A stretch of 64,000 nt of DNA from contig NZ_JAHCDD010000016.1 in the NCBI RefSeq assembly GCF_018413525.1, positions 16,169 through 80,168 on the forward strand, read 5' to 3'. How positions within the stretch are numbered: the first letter of the stretch is position 1; every line of letters starts with the position of its first letter. This DNA comes from Acidovorax sp. CCYZU-2555 (GTDB lineage: Bacteria > Pseudomonadota > Gammaproteobacteria > Burkholderiales > Burkholderiaceae_C). This document shows, piece after piece, positions 16,711 through 25,582 of this stretch. Under the pieces are notes generated by a model. That model was not told the DNA's origin. It saw only the letters and a program-made list of their open reading frames with translations, and did no database searches. A program made the translations under genes and the position numbers.

Positions 16711-17703
16711 GTGCGTAGATTCTTTCAAGGACTGCTTTTTCTGCTGTTGATGGCGCTGGTCGCCGGGGGCGCGGCTGCCTGGTGGCTGCTGCAGCCGCTG
16801 GCGCAGAGCGCGCCGTCGCTCGAGCTCGAGATCGAGCCGGGCACGACACCACGCGGTGTCGCACGCAATGTGGTCCAGGCGGGCGTGCAGACCGATGCGC
16901 GGCTGCTTTACGCCTGGTTTCGCCTGTCGGGCAAGGACCGGCTGATCAAGGCCGGCAACTATGAGATTCCCGCAGGCACGACGCCCTACCAGCTGCTGCA
17001 GAAGCTCGCGCGCGGCGAAGAGTCGCTGCGTGCGCTGACATTGGTCGAAGGCTGGAACTGGCGCCAGGTGCGCGCCGCGCTGGCGCGCGAGGAATTCCTG
17101 CGCCAGGACAGCGCGGCTTTGAGCGACGAAGCGCTGATGGCTGCGCTGGACAAACCCGGCGTCGCGCCCGAAGGCCGGTTCTTTCCCGACACCTATACCT
17201 ATGCCAAGGGCAGCAGCGACCTGGCCGTGCTGCGCCGCGCGGTGCACGCGATGGACCGGCGCATGGCGCAGGTTTGGGAAATGCGCTCCGCCGACCTGCC
17301 TCTGCGCTCGCCCGACGACGCACTGGTGCTGGCCAGCATCATCGAGAAGGAAACCGGGCGCGCGAGCGACCGTGCGCAGATTTCGGGCGTGTTTATCAAC
17401 CGTTTGCGCATAGGCATGCCGCTGCAGACCGACCCGACGGTGATCTATGGCCTGGGCGAAGCCTTCGACGGCAATCTGCGCCGCAGCCACCTGCGCGCCG
17501 ATACACCCTGGAACACCTACACCCGCAACGGCCTGCCGCCCACGCCCATTGCCATGCCCGGCAAGGCGTCGATGATGGCCGCCGTGCAGCCCGCGACCAC
17601 GCCGGCGCTGTATTTTGTTGCAAAGGGCGATGGCAGCAGCCACTTCAGTGCTTCGCTCGACGAGCACAATAGGGCTGTGAACCGTTACCAGCGCGGACGC
17701 TGA
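16711..17703 (+). CDS. mltG: endolytic murein transglycosylase MltG
   Basis: About 330 residues: a short basic N-terminus and one membrane helix (GLLFLLLMALVAGGAAAWWLL), a LysM-like region, then the YceG catalytic domain with the catalytic-type Glu in LASIIEKETG. The GLPPTPIAMPGKASMMAA block is also typical. MltG cuts nascent peptidoglycan strands at the inner membrane and sets glycan length. The start is uncertain: ATG 16675 is possible, but GTG 16711 puts the basic residues directly before the membrane helix and leaves room for the promoter between it and ygfZ. It heads mltG-tmk-holB-pilZ-tatD, a conserved order in proteobacteria. Confidence 0.93.
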   Translation: MRRFFQGLLFLLLMALVAGGAAAWWLLQPLAQSAPSLELEIEPGTTPRGVARNVVQAGVQTDARLLYAWFRLSGKDRLIKAGNYEIPAGTTPYQLLQKLARGEESLRALTLVEGWNWRQVRAALAREEFLRQDSAALSDEALMAALDKPGVAPEGRFFPDTYTYAKGSSDLAVLRRAVHAMDRRMAQVWEMRSADLPLRSPDDALVLASIIEKETGRASDRAQISGVFINRLRIGMPLQTDPTVIYGLGEAFDGNLRRSHLRADTPWNTYTRNGLPPTPIAMPGKASMMAAVQPATTPALYFVAKGDGSSHFSASLDEHNRAVNRYQRGR

Positions 17704-17735
17704 CCCAGCGACCGCCGCATTGAGGATTTTTGACG

Positions 17736-18410
17736 ATGAGCCGTACCGGCCTGTTTATTTCATTTGAAGGCATCGATGGCGCGGGCAAGTCCTCGCACAT
17801 CAGCGGCCTGGCCGCGGCATTCACTGCCCAGGGCCGGCGCGTGGTGCTCACGCGCGAGCCCGGCGGCACGCCGCTGGCCGAGAAGCTGCGCGTGCTGCTG
17901 CTCAATGACGCCATGGACCCGCTGACCGAAGCGCTGCTGGCGTTTGCGGGCCGGCGCGATCATTTGGTGCAGGTGATAGAGCCCGCGCTGGCGCGCGGCG
18001 ATGTCGTGCTCTGCGACCGCTTCACCGACGCCACCTTCGCGTATCAGGGCGCGGGCCGGGGCTTCGATCTGGCGCCGCTGGCCCAGCTCGAGCGCCTGGT
18101 GCAGACCGGCGTCGCGCCCGATCCGCTGCAACTGCGCGAGCCCGATCTCACGGTCTGGTTCGATCTGCCGCCCGAAGTCGCGGCCGAACGCCTCGCGCAT
18201 GCGCGCGTTCCCGACCGCTTCGAAGCCCAGCCGCTCGAGTTCTTCCGCCGTGTCGCCCAAGGCTATGCCGACCGCGCCGCGGCCGCGCCGCAGCGCTTTG
18301 CGCGCATCGATGCCAACCACGAGCGCGCGCTGGTCTGGGGCCAACTGCAGGCCGCGTTCGCGGGCCGTGGCTGGCTGCCGGCCGCGCCCGCCGACCAGGA
18401 CAGCGCATGA
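17736..18410 (+). CDS. tmk: thymidylate kinase
   Basis: 224 residues. The P-loop [12 protein letters not shown], the substrate loop [18 protein letters not shown] and the LID-type arginine segment ([20 protein letters not shown]) are present. It phosphorylates dTMP to dTDP in dTTP synthesis. ATG 17736 ([12 protein letters not shown]) is preferred over a TTG at 17730; GAGG lies upstream at the right distance. It overlaps holB by 4 bp (ATGA), indicating translational coupling. Confidence 0.96.
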   Translation: MSRTGLFISFEGIDGAGKSSHISGLAAAFTAQGRRVVLTREPGGTPLAEKLRVLLLNDAMDPLTEALLAFAGRRDHLVQVIEPALARGDVVLCDRFTDATFAYQGAGRGFDLAPLAQLERLVQTGVAPDPLQLREPDLTVWFDLPPEVAAERLAHARVPDRFEAQPLEFFRRVAQGYADRAAAAPQRFARIDANHERALVWGQLQAAFAGRGWLPAAPADQDSA

Positions 18411-19417
18411 GCGCCGCCGAGCGCGCCGTGGTCGCGCCCTGGATCGCGGCCCAGCGCCAGGCGCTGCTGGCCCAGCGCGGCCATGCCTGGCTGCTGCAGG
18501 GGCCTTCGGGCCTGGGTCAATACGCCCTGGGACTGGAAATGGTCCGCGCCTGGCTTTGCGAGGCGGTCGTCGACGGCCAGGCTTGCGGCCAATGCCGCAG
18601 CTGCCATGCGATCGACGTGCGTGCCCATGCTGACCTGTGCGTGCTGATGCCCGAGACCCATATGCTGGCGCTGGGCTGGCCGCTGTCGGAAAAGGCCCAG
18701 GCCGATATCGACGACAAGAAGCGCAAGGCCAGCCGCGAAATCCGTGTCGACGCGATGCGCGACGCCGTCGAGTTCACGCAGCGCACCAGCGCGCGCGGGC
18801 GCGGCAAGGCGGTGCTGGTCTATCCAGCCGAGCAGATGAATGCGATCACGGCCAATGCCTTGCTCAAGACGCTTGAAGAGCCGCCCGGCGACGTGCGCTT
18901 CGTGCTGGCCAGCGAATCCGCCCACCAACTGCTGCCTACCATTCGCAGCCGCTGCCTGATCCACACCATGGGCTGGCCCCAGGACGCTGAAATGCTGGAC
19001 TGGCTGCAAGCCCAGGGCCTGGAGCCCGCGGCCGCGCAGGCGTTTCTCAAGGCCTCGGGCGGGCGCCCCGAAGACGCGCTGGCGCTGGCGCGCAGCGGCA
19101 AGCCGGCCCAGGCCTGGACCCATCTTCCGCGGGCGCTGTCGCAGGGCGATGTGTCGGCGTTCGCCGATCTTGCGCCGGCGCAGGTGATAGGCGTGCTGCA
19201 GAAGATCTGCCACGACCAACTGGCGCGCGCCAGCGGCGCCGCGCCGCGCTATTTCGCGCCCAATGACCTGCCCGTGCCCGCATCCCTGGCGCTGCTCGCG
19301 GCCTGGAGCAAGGAGCTGACGGCCGCGCTGCGCACCGCCGAACACCCCTTCAATGCGGGCCTGATGCTCGAAGCGCTTGTCGCGCGGGGCCGAAGCGTCC
19401 TAAACTCCAGGCCATGA
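18407..19417 (+). CDS. holB: DNA polymerase III delta' subunit
   Basis: 336 residues of the clamp-loader AAA+ family. It has [17 protein letters not shown] in place of a canonical Walker A (delta' does not hydrolyse ATP), the zinc-binding cysteines [11 protein letters not shown], the segment [19 protein letters not shown] and the SRC-type sensor TIRSRCL. It belongs to the replication clamp-loader complex. The tmk-holB-pilZ-tatD order is conserved and supports the assignment. About 45 bp separate it from pilZ. Confidence 0.94.
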   Translation: MSAAERAVVAPWIAAQRQALLAQRGHAWLLQGPSGLGQYALGLEMVRAWLCEAVVDGQACGQCRSCHAIDVRAHADLCVLMPETHMLALGWPLSEKAQADIDDKKRKASREIRVDAMRDAVEFTQRTSARGRGKAVLVYPAEQMNAITANALLKTLEEPPGDVRFVLASESAHQLLPTIRSRCLIHTMGWPQDAEMLDWLQAQGLEPAAAQAFLKASGGRPEDALALARSGKPAQAWTHLPRALSQGDVSAFADLAPAQVIGVLQKICHDQLARASGAAPRYFAPNDLPVPASLALLAAWSKELTAALRTAEHPFNAGLMLEALVARGRSVLNSRP

Positions 19418-19463
19418 GGGCCCGCATTCTGCGGCCCCGAGCAAGCCAATTCCAATAATTCCC

Positions 19464-19823
19464 ATGAGCCAGATCCCCACCACGCCGCGTCCCAGCGTCA
19501 TGCAGTTGGCCATCAAGGAAAAGGCCGCCCTGTACGCCGCCTATATCCCCATGTTCGCCAGCGGGGGCATTTTCGTGCCCACGCCGCGCGAGTACCGGTT
19601 GGGCGACGATGTCTACGTGCTGCTCACGCTGCCCGAAGACACGCAGCGCTACCCGATCGCCGGCAAGGTCGCCTGGGTCACGCCCGCGCGTGCCGCGGGC
19701 AACCGTACCCAAGGCATAGGCATACAGTTTCCCCAGGACGAGAAGTCGAACCAGCTCAAAGCCAAGATCGAGCAGATTCTCGGTAACGCGCTGTCCTGGG
19801 ACAAGGCCACGCAAACGGTGTAG
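19464..19823 (+). CDS. pilZ: PilZ-domain protein of the type IV pilus PilZ type
   Basis: 119 residues, the usual length for the single-domain PilZ encoded between holB and tatD. Conserved features are FASGGIFVPTPREYRLGDDV and the C-terminal GIGIQFPQDE. The canonical RxxxR c-di-GMP motif is absent, as in PilZ proper, which works in type IV pilus assembly (with PilB/FimX in other species) without binding c-di-GMP itself. A strong terminator follows at 19845-19900. Confidence 0.9.
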   Translation: MSQIPTTPRPSVMQLAIKEKAALYAAYIPMFASGGIFVPTPREYRLGDDVYVLLTLPEDTQRYPIAGKVAWVTPARAAGNRTQGIGIQFPQDEKSNQLKAKIEQILGNALSWDKATQTV

Positions 19824-19844
19824 CAGCGTATTGTTGCGGCTGCA

Positions 19845-19900
19845 TGCCGATCCGCGGGCAGCGCGAATGCGCCGCAGTCGTGGATCGGCATTTTTGTTTT
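19845..19900 (+). terminator. intrinsic terminator between pilZ and tatD
   Basis: TGCCGATCC (19845-19853) pairs with GGATCGGCA (19882-19890), with an additional GC-rich inner stem, and is followed by TTTTTGTTTT. It sits only 13 bp before the tatD start, so tatD expression depends on read-through or on a promoter within this segment. Confidence 0.8.
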
Positions 19901-19912
19901 GAGAGTTTTTTG

Positions 19913-20719
19913 ATGTTTACCGATTCCCACTGCCATCTGAACTACCCCGCGCTCGCGCAGAATCTGCCGGAAATCCGTGCCGCGATGGCCCAGGCCCAGG
20001 TCGACCGCGCGCTGTGCATCTGCACGACCATGGAAGAGTTTCCCGACGTTCATGCGCTTGCCACGGGCTACGACAACTTCTGGTGCACCGTGGGCGTGCA
20101 CCCCGACACCGAAGACATGACCGAGCCCGGTGTGCAGGACCTGCTGGACCGCGCCGCGCTGCCGCGCGTGGTGGCTATCGGTGAAACCGGCCTCGACTAC
20201 TATGGCATGGAAGACCGCAAGGGCGGGCGCACGATTGCCGACCTCGAATGGCAGCGCGAACGATTTCGCGTGCACATTCGCGCGGCGCGCGCCTGTCACA
20301 AGCCGCTGGTGATCCACACGCGCAGCGCGTCCGACGACACGCTGGGCATTCTGCGCGAGGAAGGCGAAGACGGCTCGGCCGACCAGGCCGGCGGCGTGTT
20401 GCACTGCTTCACCGAAACCGCCGAAGTCGCGCGCGCGGCGCTGGACCTCGGGTACTACATCTCGTTTTCGGGCATCGTGACGTTCAAGAACGCGCAGCAT
20501 CTGCGCGACGTCGCGGCCTTCGTGCCGCTGGACCGCATGCTGATCGAGACCGACAGCCCCTATCTCGCCCCCATGCCTTACCGCGGCAAGACCAACAGCC
20601 CGGCCTATGTGCCTTACGTTGCCAAGCAGATCGCGGCCGTGCGCGGCATGCCGGTCGAAGAGATCGCGGCGCTGACCAGCGCCAACTTCGACGCCTTGTT
20701 CAAGGGAGTGGTTTCATGA
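19913..20719 (+). CDS. tatD: TatD-family metal-dependent hydrolase
   Basis: About 268 residues. Metal ligands and motifs of the TatD family are visible: FTDSHCHLNYP, GETGLDYYG, LVIHTRSASDDT, VLHCFTET and LIETDSPYLAPMPYRGK. Family members are cytoplasmic metal-dependent (3'-5') exonucleases linked to DNA repair and quality control. ATG 19913 begins at MFTDSHCHL as in homologues; the upstream open frame runs through the terminator stem and is not coding. The stop overlaps the next gene's start (ATGA). Confidence 0.94.
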   Translation: MFTDSHCHLNYPALAQNLPEIRAAMAQAQVDRALCICTTMEEFPDVHALATGYDNFWCTVGVHPDTEDMTEPGVQDLLDRAALPRVVAIGETGLDYYGMEDRKGGRTIADLEWQRERFRVHIRAARACHKPLVIHTRSASDDTLGILREEGEDGSADQAGGVLHCFTETAEVARAALDLGYYISFSGIVTFKNAQHLRDVAAFVPLDRMLIETDSPYLAPMPYRGKTNSPAYVPYVAKQIAAVRGMPVEEIAALTSANFDALFKGVVS

Positions 20720-21420
20720 CCCGACTGCACACCCGCCGCATCTGGCTGCAAACCGTGGGCGCCGCCAGCGCCCTGGGCCTTGCGGGCCTGGCCCGGGCCG
20801 ACGCCGCGCTGGACTTCGAGCGCGCGTTGATCCAGGACAACCCCAAGACCATGGTCGACCTGATTTTTCATGGCGCCGACCCAAACACCAAGGATTCGCG
20901 CGGCCGCCCCGGCATGGTGGCGGCGCTGCACCGCGATTCGCTGCGCGTGTTCGAAGTGCTGCTGCAGTCGCCCGGCATACGCCTCGATGAAGTCAGCGCC
21001 CAGGGCGAAAGCGCGCTGATGATGACCGCCATCAAGGGCCATCTGGCGCTCGCGCGCAAGCTGCTCGAGCGCGGCGCCGCGGTCGACAAAGATGGCTGGA
21101 CCGCCTTGCACTACGCGGCCTCGGCCGCGCTGCCCGACAGCCTGGCGCTCGTGCAACTGCTGGTGCGCAAGGGCGCCAAGGTCGACGCGCCATCGCCCAA
21201 CGGCACGACGCCGCTGATGATGGCCGCGCAATACAGCTCGGAAGATGTCGTCGCCCAGCTGCTCAAGTATGGTGCCGATCCGCGCGCGAAGAACCAGCGC
21301 GGCTGGACTCCCGTGGACTTCGCGCGCCAGGCCTCGCGCGACTACCTGGTCGAGACCCTGACCCAGGCCCAGAAGCGCCAGCCCAGCGCGGCCCAACCGG
21401 CGCGCCGACCGGGTTGGTGA
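20716..21420 (+). CDS. exported ankyrin-repeat protein, Tat/Sec-type signal
   Basis: 234 residues. The start ATG 20716 overlaps the tatD stop. The N-terminus TRLHTRRIWLQTVGAASALGLAGLARA contains an RR pair ahead of a hydrophobic stretch, so Tat export is possible. Ankyrin repeats follow: DNPKTMVDLIFHGADPNTKD, QGESALMMTAIKGHLALARK, LLERGAAVDKDGWTALHYAA, GTTPLMMAAQYSSEDVVAQL and AKNQRGWTPVDFARQA. It is a probable periplasmic protein-binding scaffold. The tatD-ankyrin pair is recurrent in Burkholderiales as far as I know. It is a distant relative of the ankyrin protein at 15048-15728. Confidence 0.9.
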   Translation: MTRLHTRRIWLQTVGAASALGLAGLARADAALDFERALIQDNPKTMVDLIFHGADPNTKDSRGRPGMVAALHRDSLRVFEVLLQSPGIRLDEVSAQGESALMMTAIKGHLALARKLLERGAAVDKDGWTALHYAASAALPDSLALVQLLVRKGAKVDAPSPNGTTPLMMAAQYSSEDVVAQLLKYGADPRAKNQRGWTPVDFARQASRDYLVETLTQAQKRQPSAAQPARRPGW

Positions 21421-21490
21421 GCGGCGCCAGGCCCTGCAGGTCCATTCCCCGGTCCCTGCCGCAGGCAGCAAGGCAGAGGCCTGCACCGGC

Positions 21491-21964
21491 TTACGCCTGC
21501 GTGTTGCGTGCCTGTGCCCATTCGGCGTACAGGTTGGGTTCGCCCGATGTGCGCACGGGCTGGTGGCATATCGCCATGGACTGCTGGTCGAAGGGCTTGG
21601 CGAGGTCCTCGTAGACGGCCGCGGTCGACAGCCCGAACGGCGCGCCGTCTTCGTTGGAGTAGGCATAGGCGACCTTGCGCACGCCGGACATGCGCATCGC
21701 GGCCATGCACATGGGGCAGGGATGTCCGCTGGCATAGACGGCGCAGCTGCTCAGGTCGGGCGAGCCGAGCCGGCGGCTGGCGGCGCGCAGCGCCGTCATC
21801 TCGGCATGGGCGGTAGGGTCGTTGGTGGCCTGGATTTCGTTGACGCCGGTGGCGATCACCGCGCCATCGCGCACCACGACCGCGCCGAAAGGGCGTCCGC
21901 CCTGGGCGATGTTGGCGCGCGCCAGCGCGACGGCTTGCAGCAAGTAATGGTTGTCGTTCGTCAT
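21491..21964 (-). CDS. nucleoside/guanine-deaminase-like CMP/dCMP deaminase-fold protein
   Basis: 157 residues with the zinc-deaminase signatures HAEMTAL and PCPMCMAA. The length and C-terminus fit the small guanine deaminases (GuaD type) better than tRNA adenosine deaminase TadA, because the YAYSNEDGAPFGL region differs from TadA. It should remove an amino group from a free purine or related base in the cytoplasm. Start ATG 21964 (MTNDNHYLLQAVALARANI) fits the family; an upstream in-frame ATG would add an implausible extension. It is transcribed away from the AT-rich segment at about 22000-22050. Confidence 0.85.
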   Translation of the reverse strand: MTNDNHYLLQAVALARANIAQGGRPFGAVVVRDGAVIATGVNEIQATNDPTAHAEMTALRAASRRLGSPDLSSCAVYASGHPCPMCMAAMRMSGVRKVAYAYSNEDGAPFGLSTAAVYEDLAKPFDQQSMAICHQPVRTSGEPNLYAEWAQARNTQA

Positions 21965-22125
21965 GGGGCGGTTTCCTTGGTGGGCCGGGGACATCGAGAA
22001 GTATCTGGAAAACAAATATCAAGATGGTATTTGTCTATTCTCTGCATGTTGTGCCCGCCACATGGCGCATCCTCGCCTGCTGCGCTCCTTTTATTGCCAT
22101 CGCCGACGCGTGCCGCGTCGGGTTT

Positions 22126-22296
22126 TCAGTCGGGCGCGATATCCGGCTCGCGGTGCGGCGAGAACGTCGGGTCTGGCGGATCGTCGCCGTCGGCAGGCTT
22201 GGTGTCGTCGGGCGTGAGCGGTTCCTGTTCGGGGTAGGGCTTGCCCACGGGGTCCATATCCTCGTCTTCTGGCAGCGATGCTGGCGGCTTGTTCAT
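22126..22296 (-). CDS. small acidic, proline-rich hypothetical protein
   Basis: 56 residues, very rich in Asp, Glu and Pro (SLPEDEDMDPVGKPYPEQEP), with no membrane segment or cysteine. AAGGA lies a short distance before ATG 22296. Composition and ribosome site make it a plausible real gene of an intrinsically disordered protein. It follows the 63-residue gene upstream on the same strand with about 90 bp between. Function unknown. Confidence 0.55.
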   Translation of the reverse strand: MNKPPASLPEDEDMDPVGKPYPEQEPLTPDDTKPADGDDPPDPTFSPHREPDIAPD

Positions 22297-22385
22297 GTCC
22301 CGGTCCTTTGCGTTGGTGTTCCCAGCGTGGGGCAAGACGGCCTTGGCATTTGTAGGAGCGCTGCGCCGATTCACGCCACCGCGGT

Positions 22386-22577
22386 TCACTCCCCTGGACG
22401 CTCCGGGTCCAGGTACTCGATGAAGAAACGCATCGCGGGAATGCCGTCCTGGCCGCCCAGCGGCATGCTCTCTGATAGCGGCCCGGGTTCTGCAACCACT
22501 TGGTAGCTGCTCAGGCCTGCCTGCTGCGCATGGGCATGGGCTTCTTCTTCCGACTTGAACGATTCGCTGCGTGGCAT
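22386..22577 (-). CDS. small hypothetical protein
   Basis: 63 residues (MPRSESFKSEEEAHAHAQQA, then SSYQVVAEPGPLS and MRFFIEYLDPERPGE). A strong AAGGAG stands 7 nt before the ATG at 22577. It is hydrophilic, soluble and cysteine-free. It is divergent from metQ. Probably co-transcribed with the 56-residue gene downstream. Function unknown. Confidence 0.6.
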   Translation of the reverse strand: MPRSESFKSEEEAHAHAQQAGLSSYQVVAEPGPLSESMPLGGQDGIPAMRFFIEYLDPERPGE

Positions 22578-22683
22578 GTGCGTACTCCTTGGGTGTTGCG
22601 CACAGCATGCAGAAATGAGAGCGGGGATGCAAGCCGCCGCATAAAGAAATGAGATTTCTGTATTTGGCGTGCCTAGGTGTAAA

Positions 22684-22711
22684 CGATAGGATTTGTCGAT
22701 AGATCCTATCG
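22684..22711. promoter_or_regulatory. perfect 9-bp inverted repeat just upstream of metQ-like gene
   Basis: CGATAGGAT (22684-22692) and ATCCTATCG (22703-22711) are perfect inverted repeats with 10 nt between. The right arm ends 6 bp before the ATG at 22718, where a ribosome site would be expected and none is seen. It is probably an operator, or an RNA hairpin that controls translation. Confidence 0.55.
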
Positions 22712-22717
22712 CTTCCT

Positions 22718-23515
22718 ATGAATAAACGTAATCTCTTCAAATCGACCGTGGCTTTGGCCGCCTGCGCACTGTTCTCGGCAACGGCCTTCAGCCAGAGCGC
22801 GGAAATCAAAGTGGGCGTCACCGCTGGCCCGCATGCGCAGATCCTGGAAGCCGTGAAGGCCGCGGCCAAGAAGAACGGCCTGAACATCAAGATCGTCGAA
22901 TTCAGCGATTTCATCCAGCCGAACGCCGCGCTGGCATCGGGCGAGCTGCAGGCCAATGCCTACCAGCACGCGCCGTATTTCACCCAGCAGGTCAAGGACC
23001 GCAACTATGCGCTGTCGGCCGTGGGCAATACCGTGATCCTGCCGATCGCGCTGTATTCCAAGAAGATCAAGAGCCTGGACGCACTCAAGGTCGGTGCCCA
23101 GATCGGCGTGCCCAACGACCCCACCAATGGCGGGCGCGCCTTGCTGCTGCTGCAGCAACAGGGCCTGATCAAGCTCAAGCCCGGCGTGGACATCAAGGCG
23201 ACGCCGCTGGACATCGTCGAGAACCCCAAGAAGCTGCGCATCCGTGAACTCGACGCCGCTCAATTGGTGCATGCGCTCAACGACCTCGACGGCGCGGTCA
23301 TCAACACCAGCTACGCGATCGCCGCCAAGCTCAATCCGACCAAGGATTCGATTGCGCGCGAATCCACCGATTCTCCCTATACCAACCTGATCGCCGTGCA
23401 GACCAAGGACAAGGACAAGCCCTGGGTCAAGGAATTGATCAAGGCCTACCAGTCCGAAGACGTGCGCAAGTTCGTCGAGGCCGAGTTCCAGGGCTCCATC
23501 GTTCCCGCCTTCTGA
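22718..23515 (+). CDS. MetQ/NlpA-family substrate-binding lipoprotein
   Basis: 265 residues. The N-terminus has a hydrophobic stretch with LAAC at about residue 16, a possible lipobox, although a normal signal cleavage near AFS|QS is also possible. Family motifs include EIKVGVTAGPHAQILE, VEFSDFIQPNAALASGELQA, NAYQHAPYF, VGAQIGVPNDPTNGGRALLL and NTSYAIAAKLNPTKD. Members bind methionine or related amino acids or peptides for an ABC importer. No metN or metI gene is adjacent; a crotonase and a CoA-transferase gene follow instead. It may therefore serve a carboxylate pathway or share a distant transporter. Confidence 0.88.
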   Translation: MNKRNLFKSTVALAACALFSATAFSQSAEIKVGVTAGPHAQILEAVKAAAKKNGLNIKIVEFSDFIQPNAALASGELQANAYQHAPYFTQQVKDRNYALSAVGNTVILPIALYSKKIKSLDALKVGAQIGVPNDPTNGGRALLLLQQQGLIKLKPGVDIKATPLDIVENPKKLRIRELDAAQLVHALNDLDGAVINTSYAIAAKLNPTKDSIARESTDSPYTNLIAVQTKDKDKPWVKELIKAYQSEDVRKFVEAEFQGSIVPAF

Positions 23516-23533
23516 TTTACCGGGAACAATGAC

Positions 23534-24313
23534 GTGACGGGAAAAATCACCGAGGAACGCGACGGCCATGTGGCCCGTCTGCTCATCGACAACACCGCCA
23601 AGCGCAATGCGATCAGCCAGGCCATGTGGGTCGAACTGGCCGACAGGCTTGAAGTGTTGAACGCCGACGAGCAGCTGCGCTGCATCGTGGTGCGCGGCGC
23701 GGACGCACTGGCCTTTGGCAGCGGCGCGGACATCGAGGAATTCGAGCAGTTGCGCTCGTCCAAGGAAAAGGGCATTGCGTTCGGCCAGCAGGCCCACCGC
23801 GCCATGCGGCTGCTCAAATCCTGTCCCGTGCCCACGCTCGCTGCCATTCAGGGCGCCTGCATAGGCGGCGGCCTGGAGCTGGCCGCCTGCTGCGACATCC
23901 GCATCGCGAGCAATGATGCCAAGTTCGGCATCCCCATCGGTCGCCTGGGCGGCGTGCTCGCCTATCCCGAGCTCGAAGCCTTGCTGGCCATCGCCACGCC
24001 CAGCGTCGCCTATGAGCTGCTGTTCGAAGGCCGGGTGCTCAATGCCGAGCAAGCCTATGTGAAGGGCCTGGTCGCGCGCAGCGTGCCCGGCGAGGAGTTC
24101 GAGGCCGAGATCGCGCGCAGCGTGAAGAACATCGCCGAGCTCGCGCCCTTGTCGGCGCGCTGGCACAAGCAATTCATTGCGCGCATGGGTTCGCGCCAGC
24201 CGCTCGATGAAGCGCAGCGCAACCAGGCCTATGATTGCTTCGATACAGAGGACTTCCAGGAGGGCTTCAAGGCCTTTCTGGAGAAGAGAAAACCGGTTTT
24301 CAAGGGTCAGTAG
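23534..24313 (+). CDS. enoyl-CoA hydratase/isomerase (crotonase) family protein
   Basis: 259 residues from GTG 23534, 18 bp after the MetQ-like gene. Crotonase motifs: the oxyanion-hole segment AFGSGADIEEFEQL and IQGACIGGGLELAACCDIRI. It acts on a CoA thioester in the cytoplasm; substrate unknown. The following gene is a class III CoA-transferase 6 bp downstream, so together they probably activate and convert one organic acid. The C-terminus has the usual QPLDEAQRNQAYDCFDTEDF and EGFKAFLEKRKPVF. Confidence 0.88.
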   Translation: MTGKITEERDGHVARLLIDNTAKRNAISQAMWVELADRLEVLNADEQLRCIVVRGADALAFGSGADIEEFEQLRSSKEKGIAFGQQAHRAMRLLKSCPVPTLAAIQGACIGGGLELAACCDIRIASNDAKFGIPIGRLGGVLAYPELEALLAIATPSVAYELLFEGRVLNAEQAYVKGLVARSVPGEEFEAEIARSVKNIAELAPLSARWHKQFIARMGSRQPLDEAQRNQAYDCFDTEDFQEGFKAFLEKRKPVFKGQ

Positions 24314-24319
24314 TCAGTT

Positions 24320-25555
24320 ATGTCGATAGTGAAAAGAAAAGGGCCTCTGGCCGGGTTGCGCGTGATCGAGCTGACCAACGTGATGGCCGGCCCGGTCGCG
24401 GGTCTGCTGCTTGCCGACATGGGCGCCGATGTCATCAAGGTCGAGAAGCTGCCGGGCGGCGACGACACGCGCCGCGCGACTCCGCCTGAAATCAACGGCG
24501 AGTCGGCCGCGTTCATGATGGTCAACCGCAACAAGCGCGGCATCGTGGTCGATCTGAAAAATGCCGCCGGTGTCGAACTGCTCAAGAAGATGATCAAGTC
24601 TTCCGACGTGGTGATCGAGAACTTCCGCCCGGGCACCATGGAAAAGCTGGGCCTCGACTTCCCCGCGCTGAGCGCCTTGAACCCGGCGCTGATCTACTGC
24701 AAGATCACCGGCTTCGGCCTGACCGGACCCTATGCCCAGCGCGCCGGCTATGACCTGATCGCCCAGGGCATGTCGGGCCTCATGAGCCTGACCGGCGAAG
24801 GCGAGGGCCGCCCGCCGGTGAAGGTGGGCGTGCCGATTGGCGACGTGACTGCGGGCATTCTGGCGTCCAGCGGCATTCTGGCCGCCTACATCGAACGCCT
24901 GCGCACGGGACAGGGCCAGTACCTGGACACCTCGTTGTTCGAAGCCTCGATGATCCACACCTACTGGCAGATGGCCATGGCCTTTGCCACGGGCGAGTCC
25001 GCAGGCCCCATGGGCTCGGCCCATCCCGTGGCCGCGCCTTACCAGGCCATGCCCACCAAGGACGGCTGGCTGAACGTGGGCGCCGTGAGCCAGGCCACAT
25101 GGCAGGGCCTGACGCGCGCCGTGGAGCTTCCCGAACTGCTGGCCGATGCGCGTTTCACGACCAATGCCGACCGCATGCGCAACCGTGACCAGCTGATAGC
25201 GATCCTCTCCGAGGCGCTGGCCGCTGACACCACCGCCAACTGGGTGCTGCGCTTCGAGCGCCAGGGCGTGCCCGCAGGCCCCGTGCTGAACATGCAGCAA
25301 GTGATCGACGATCCGCAGACCGCGGCGCGTGAAATGGTCATCAACGTCAAGCACCCTGTCGCTGGCGAAATTCAGTCGCTGGGCCTGCCGATCAAGTTCT
25401 CCGGCGGCAATGGCGTGACCGACCGCGGCGCGCCCTTGTATGGCGAGCACACGCTGGAGTTGCTCAAGGAGTTCGATGTCTCGCCAGCCGAAATCGATGC
25501 GCTGATCAAGGCGAATGCGGTGCATGCACTGGTGGGGGCGACAGAGGTCGCCTGA
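24320..25555 (+). CDS. CaiB/BaiF-family (class III) CoA-transferase
   Basis: 411 residues. It begins with the family signature VIELTNVMAGPVAGLLLADM followed by GADVIKVEK, then VVIENFRPGTMEKLGLDF, YCKITGFG, and the catalytic Asp in VGVPIGDVTAG. It moves CoA between a thioester and a free carboxylate through an aspartyl-CoA thioester. It lies 6 bp after the crotonase gene and is probably in an operon with it and the MetQ-like gene. The acid used is not evident. It is convergent with the racemase gene. Confidence 0.92.
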   Translation: MSIVKRKGPLAGLRVIELTNVMAGPVAGLLLADMGADVIKVEKLPGGDDTRRATPPEINGESAAFMMVNRNKRGIVVDLKNAAGVELLKKMIKSSDVVIENFRPGTMEKLGLDFPALSALNPALIYCKITGFGLTGPYAQRAGYDLIAQGMSGLMSLTGEGEGRPPVKVGVPIGDVTAGILASSGILAAYIERLRTGQGQYLDTSLFEASMIHTYWQMAMAFATGESAGPMGSAHPVAAPYQAMPTKDGWLNVGAVSQATWQGLTRAVELPELLADARFTTNADRMRNRDQLIAILSEALAADTTANWVLRFERQGVPAGPVLNMQQVIDDPQTAAREMVINVKHPVAGEIQSLGLPIKFSGGNGVTDRGAPLYGEHTLELLKEFDVSPAEIDALIKANAVHALVGATEVA

Positions 25556-25582
25556 AGCCAGGCCGCAGACACACGCAGCGCT

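Noticed and set aside
16675..17667. Upstream extension of the ygfZ frame to 17667
   Set aside because: The extra part is antisense to mltG; homologues begin at the MTQSFHG-type start at 16665.
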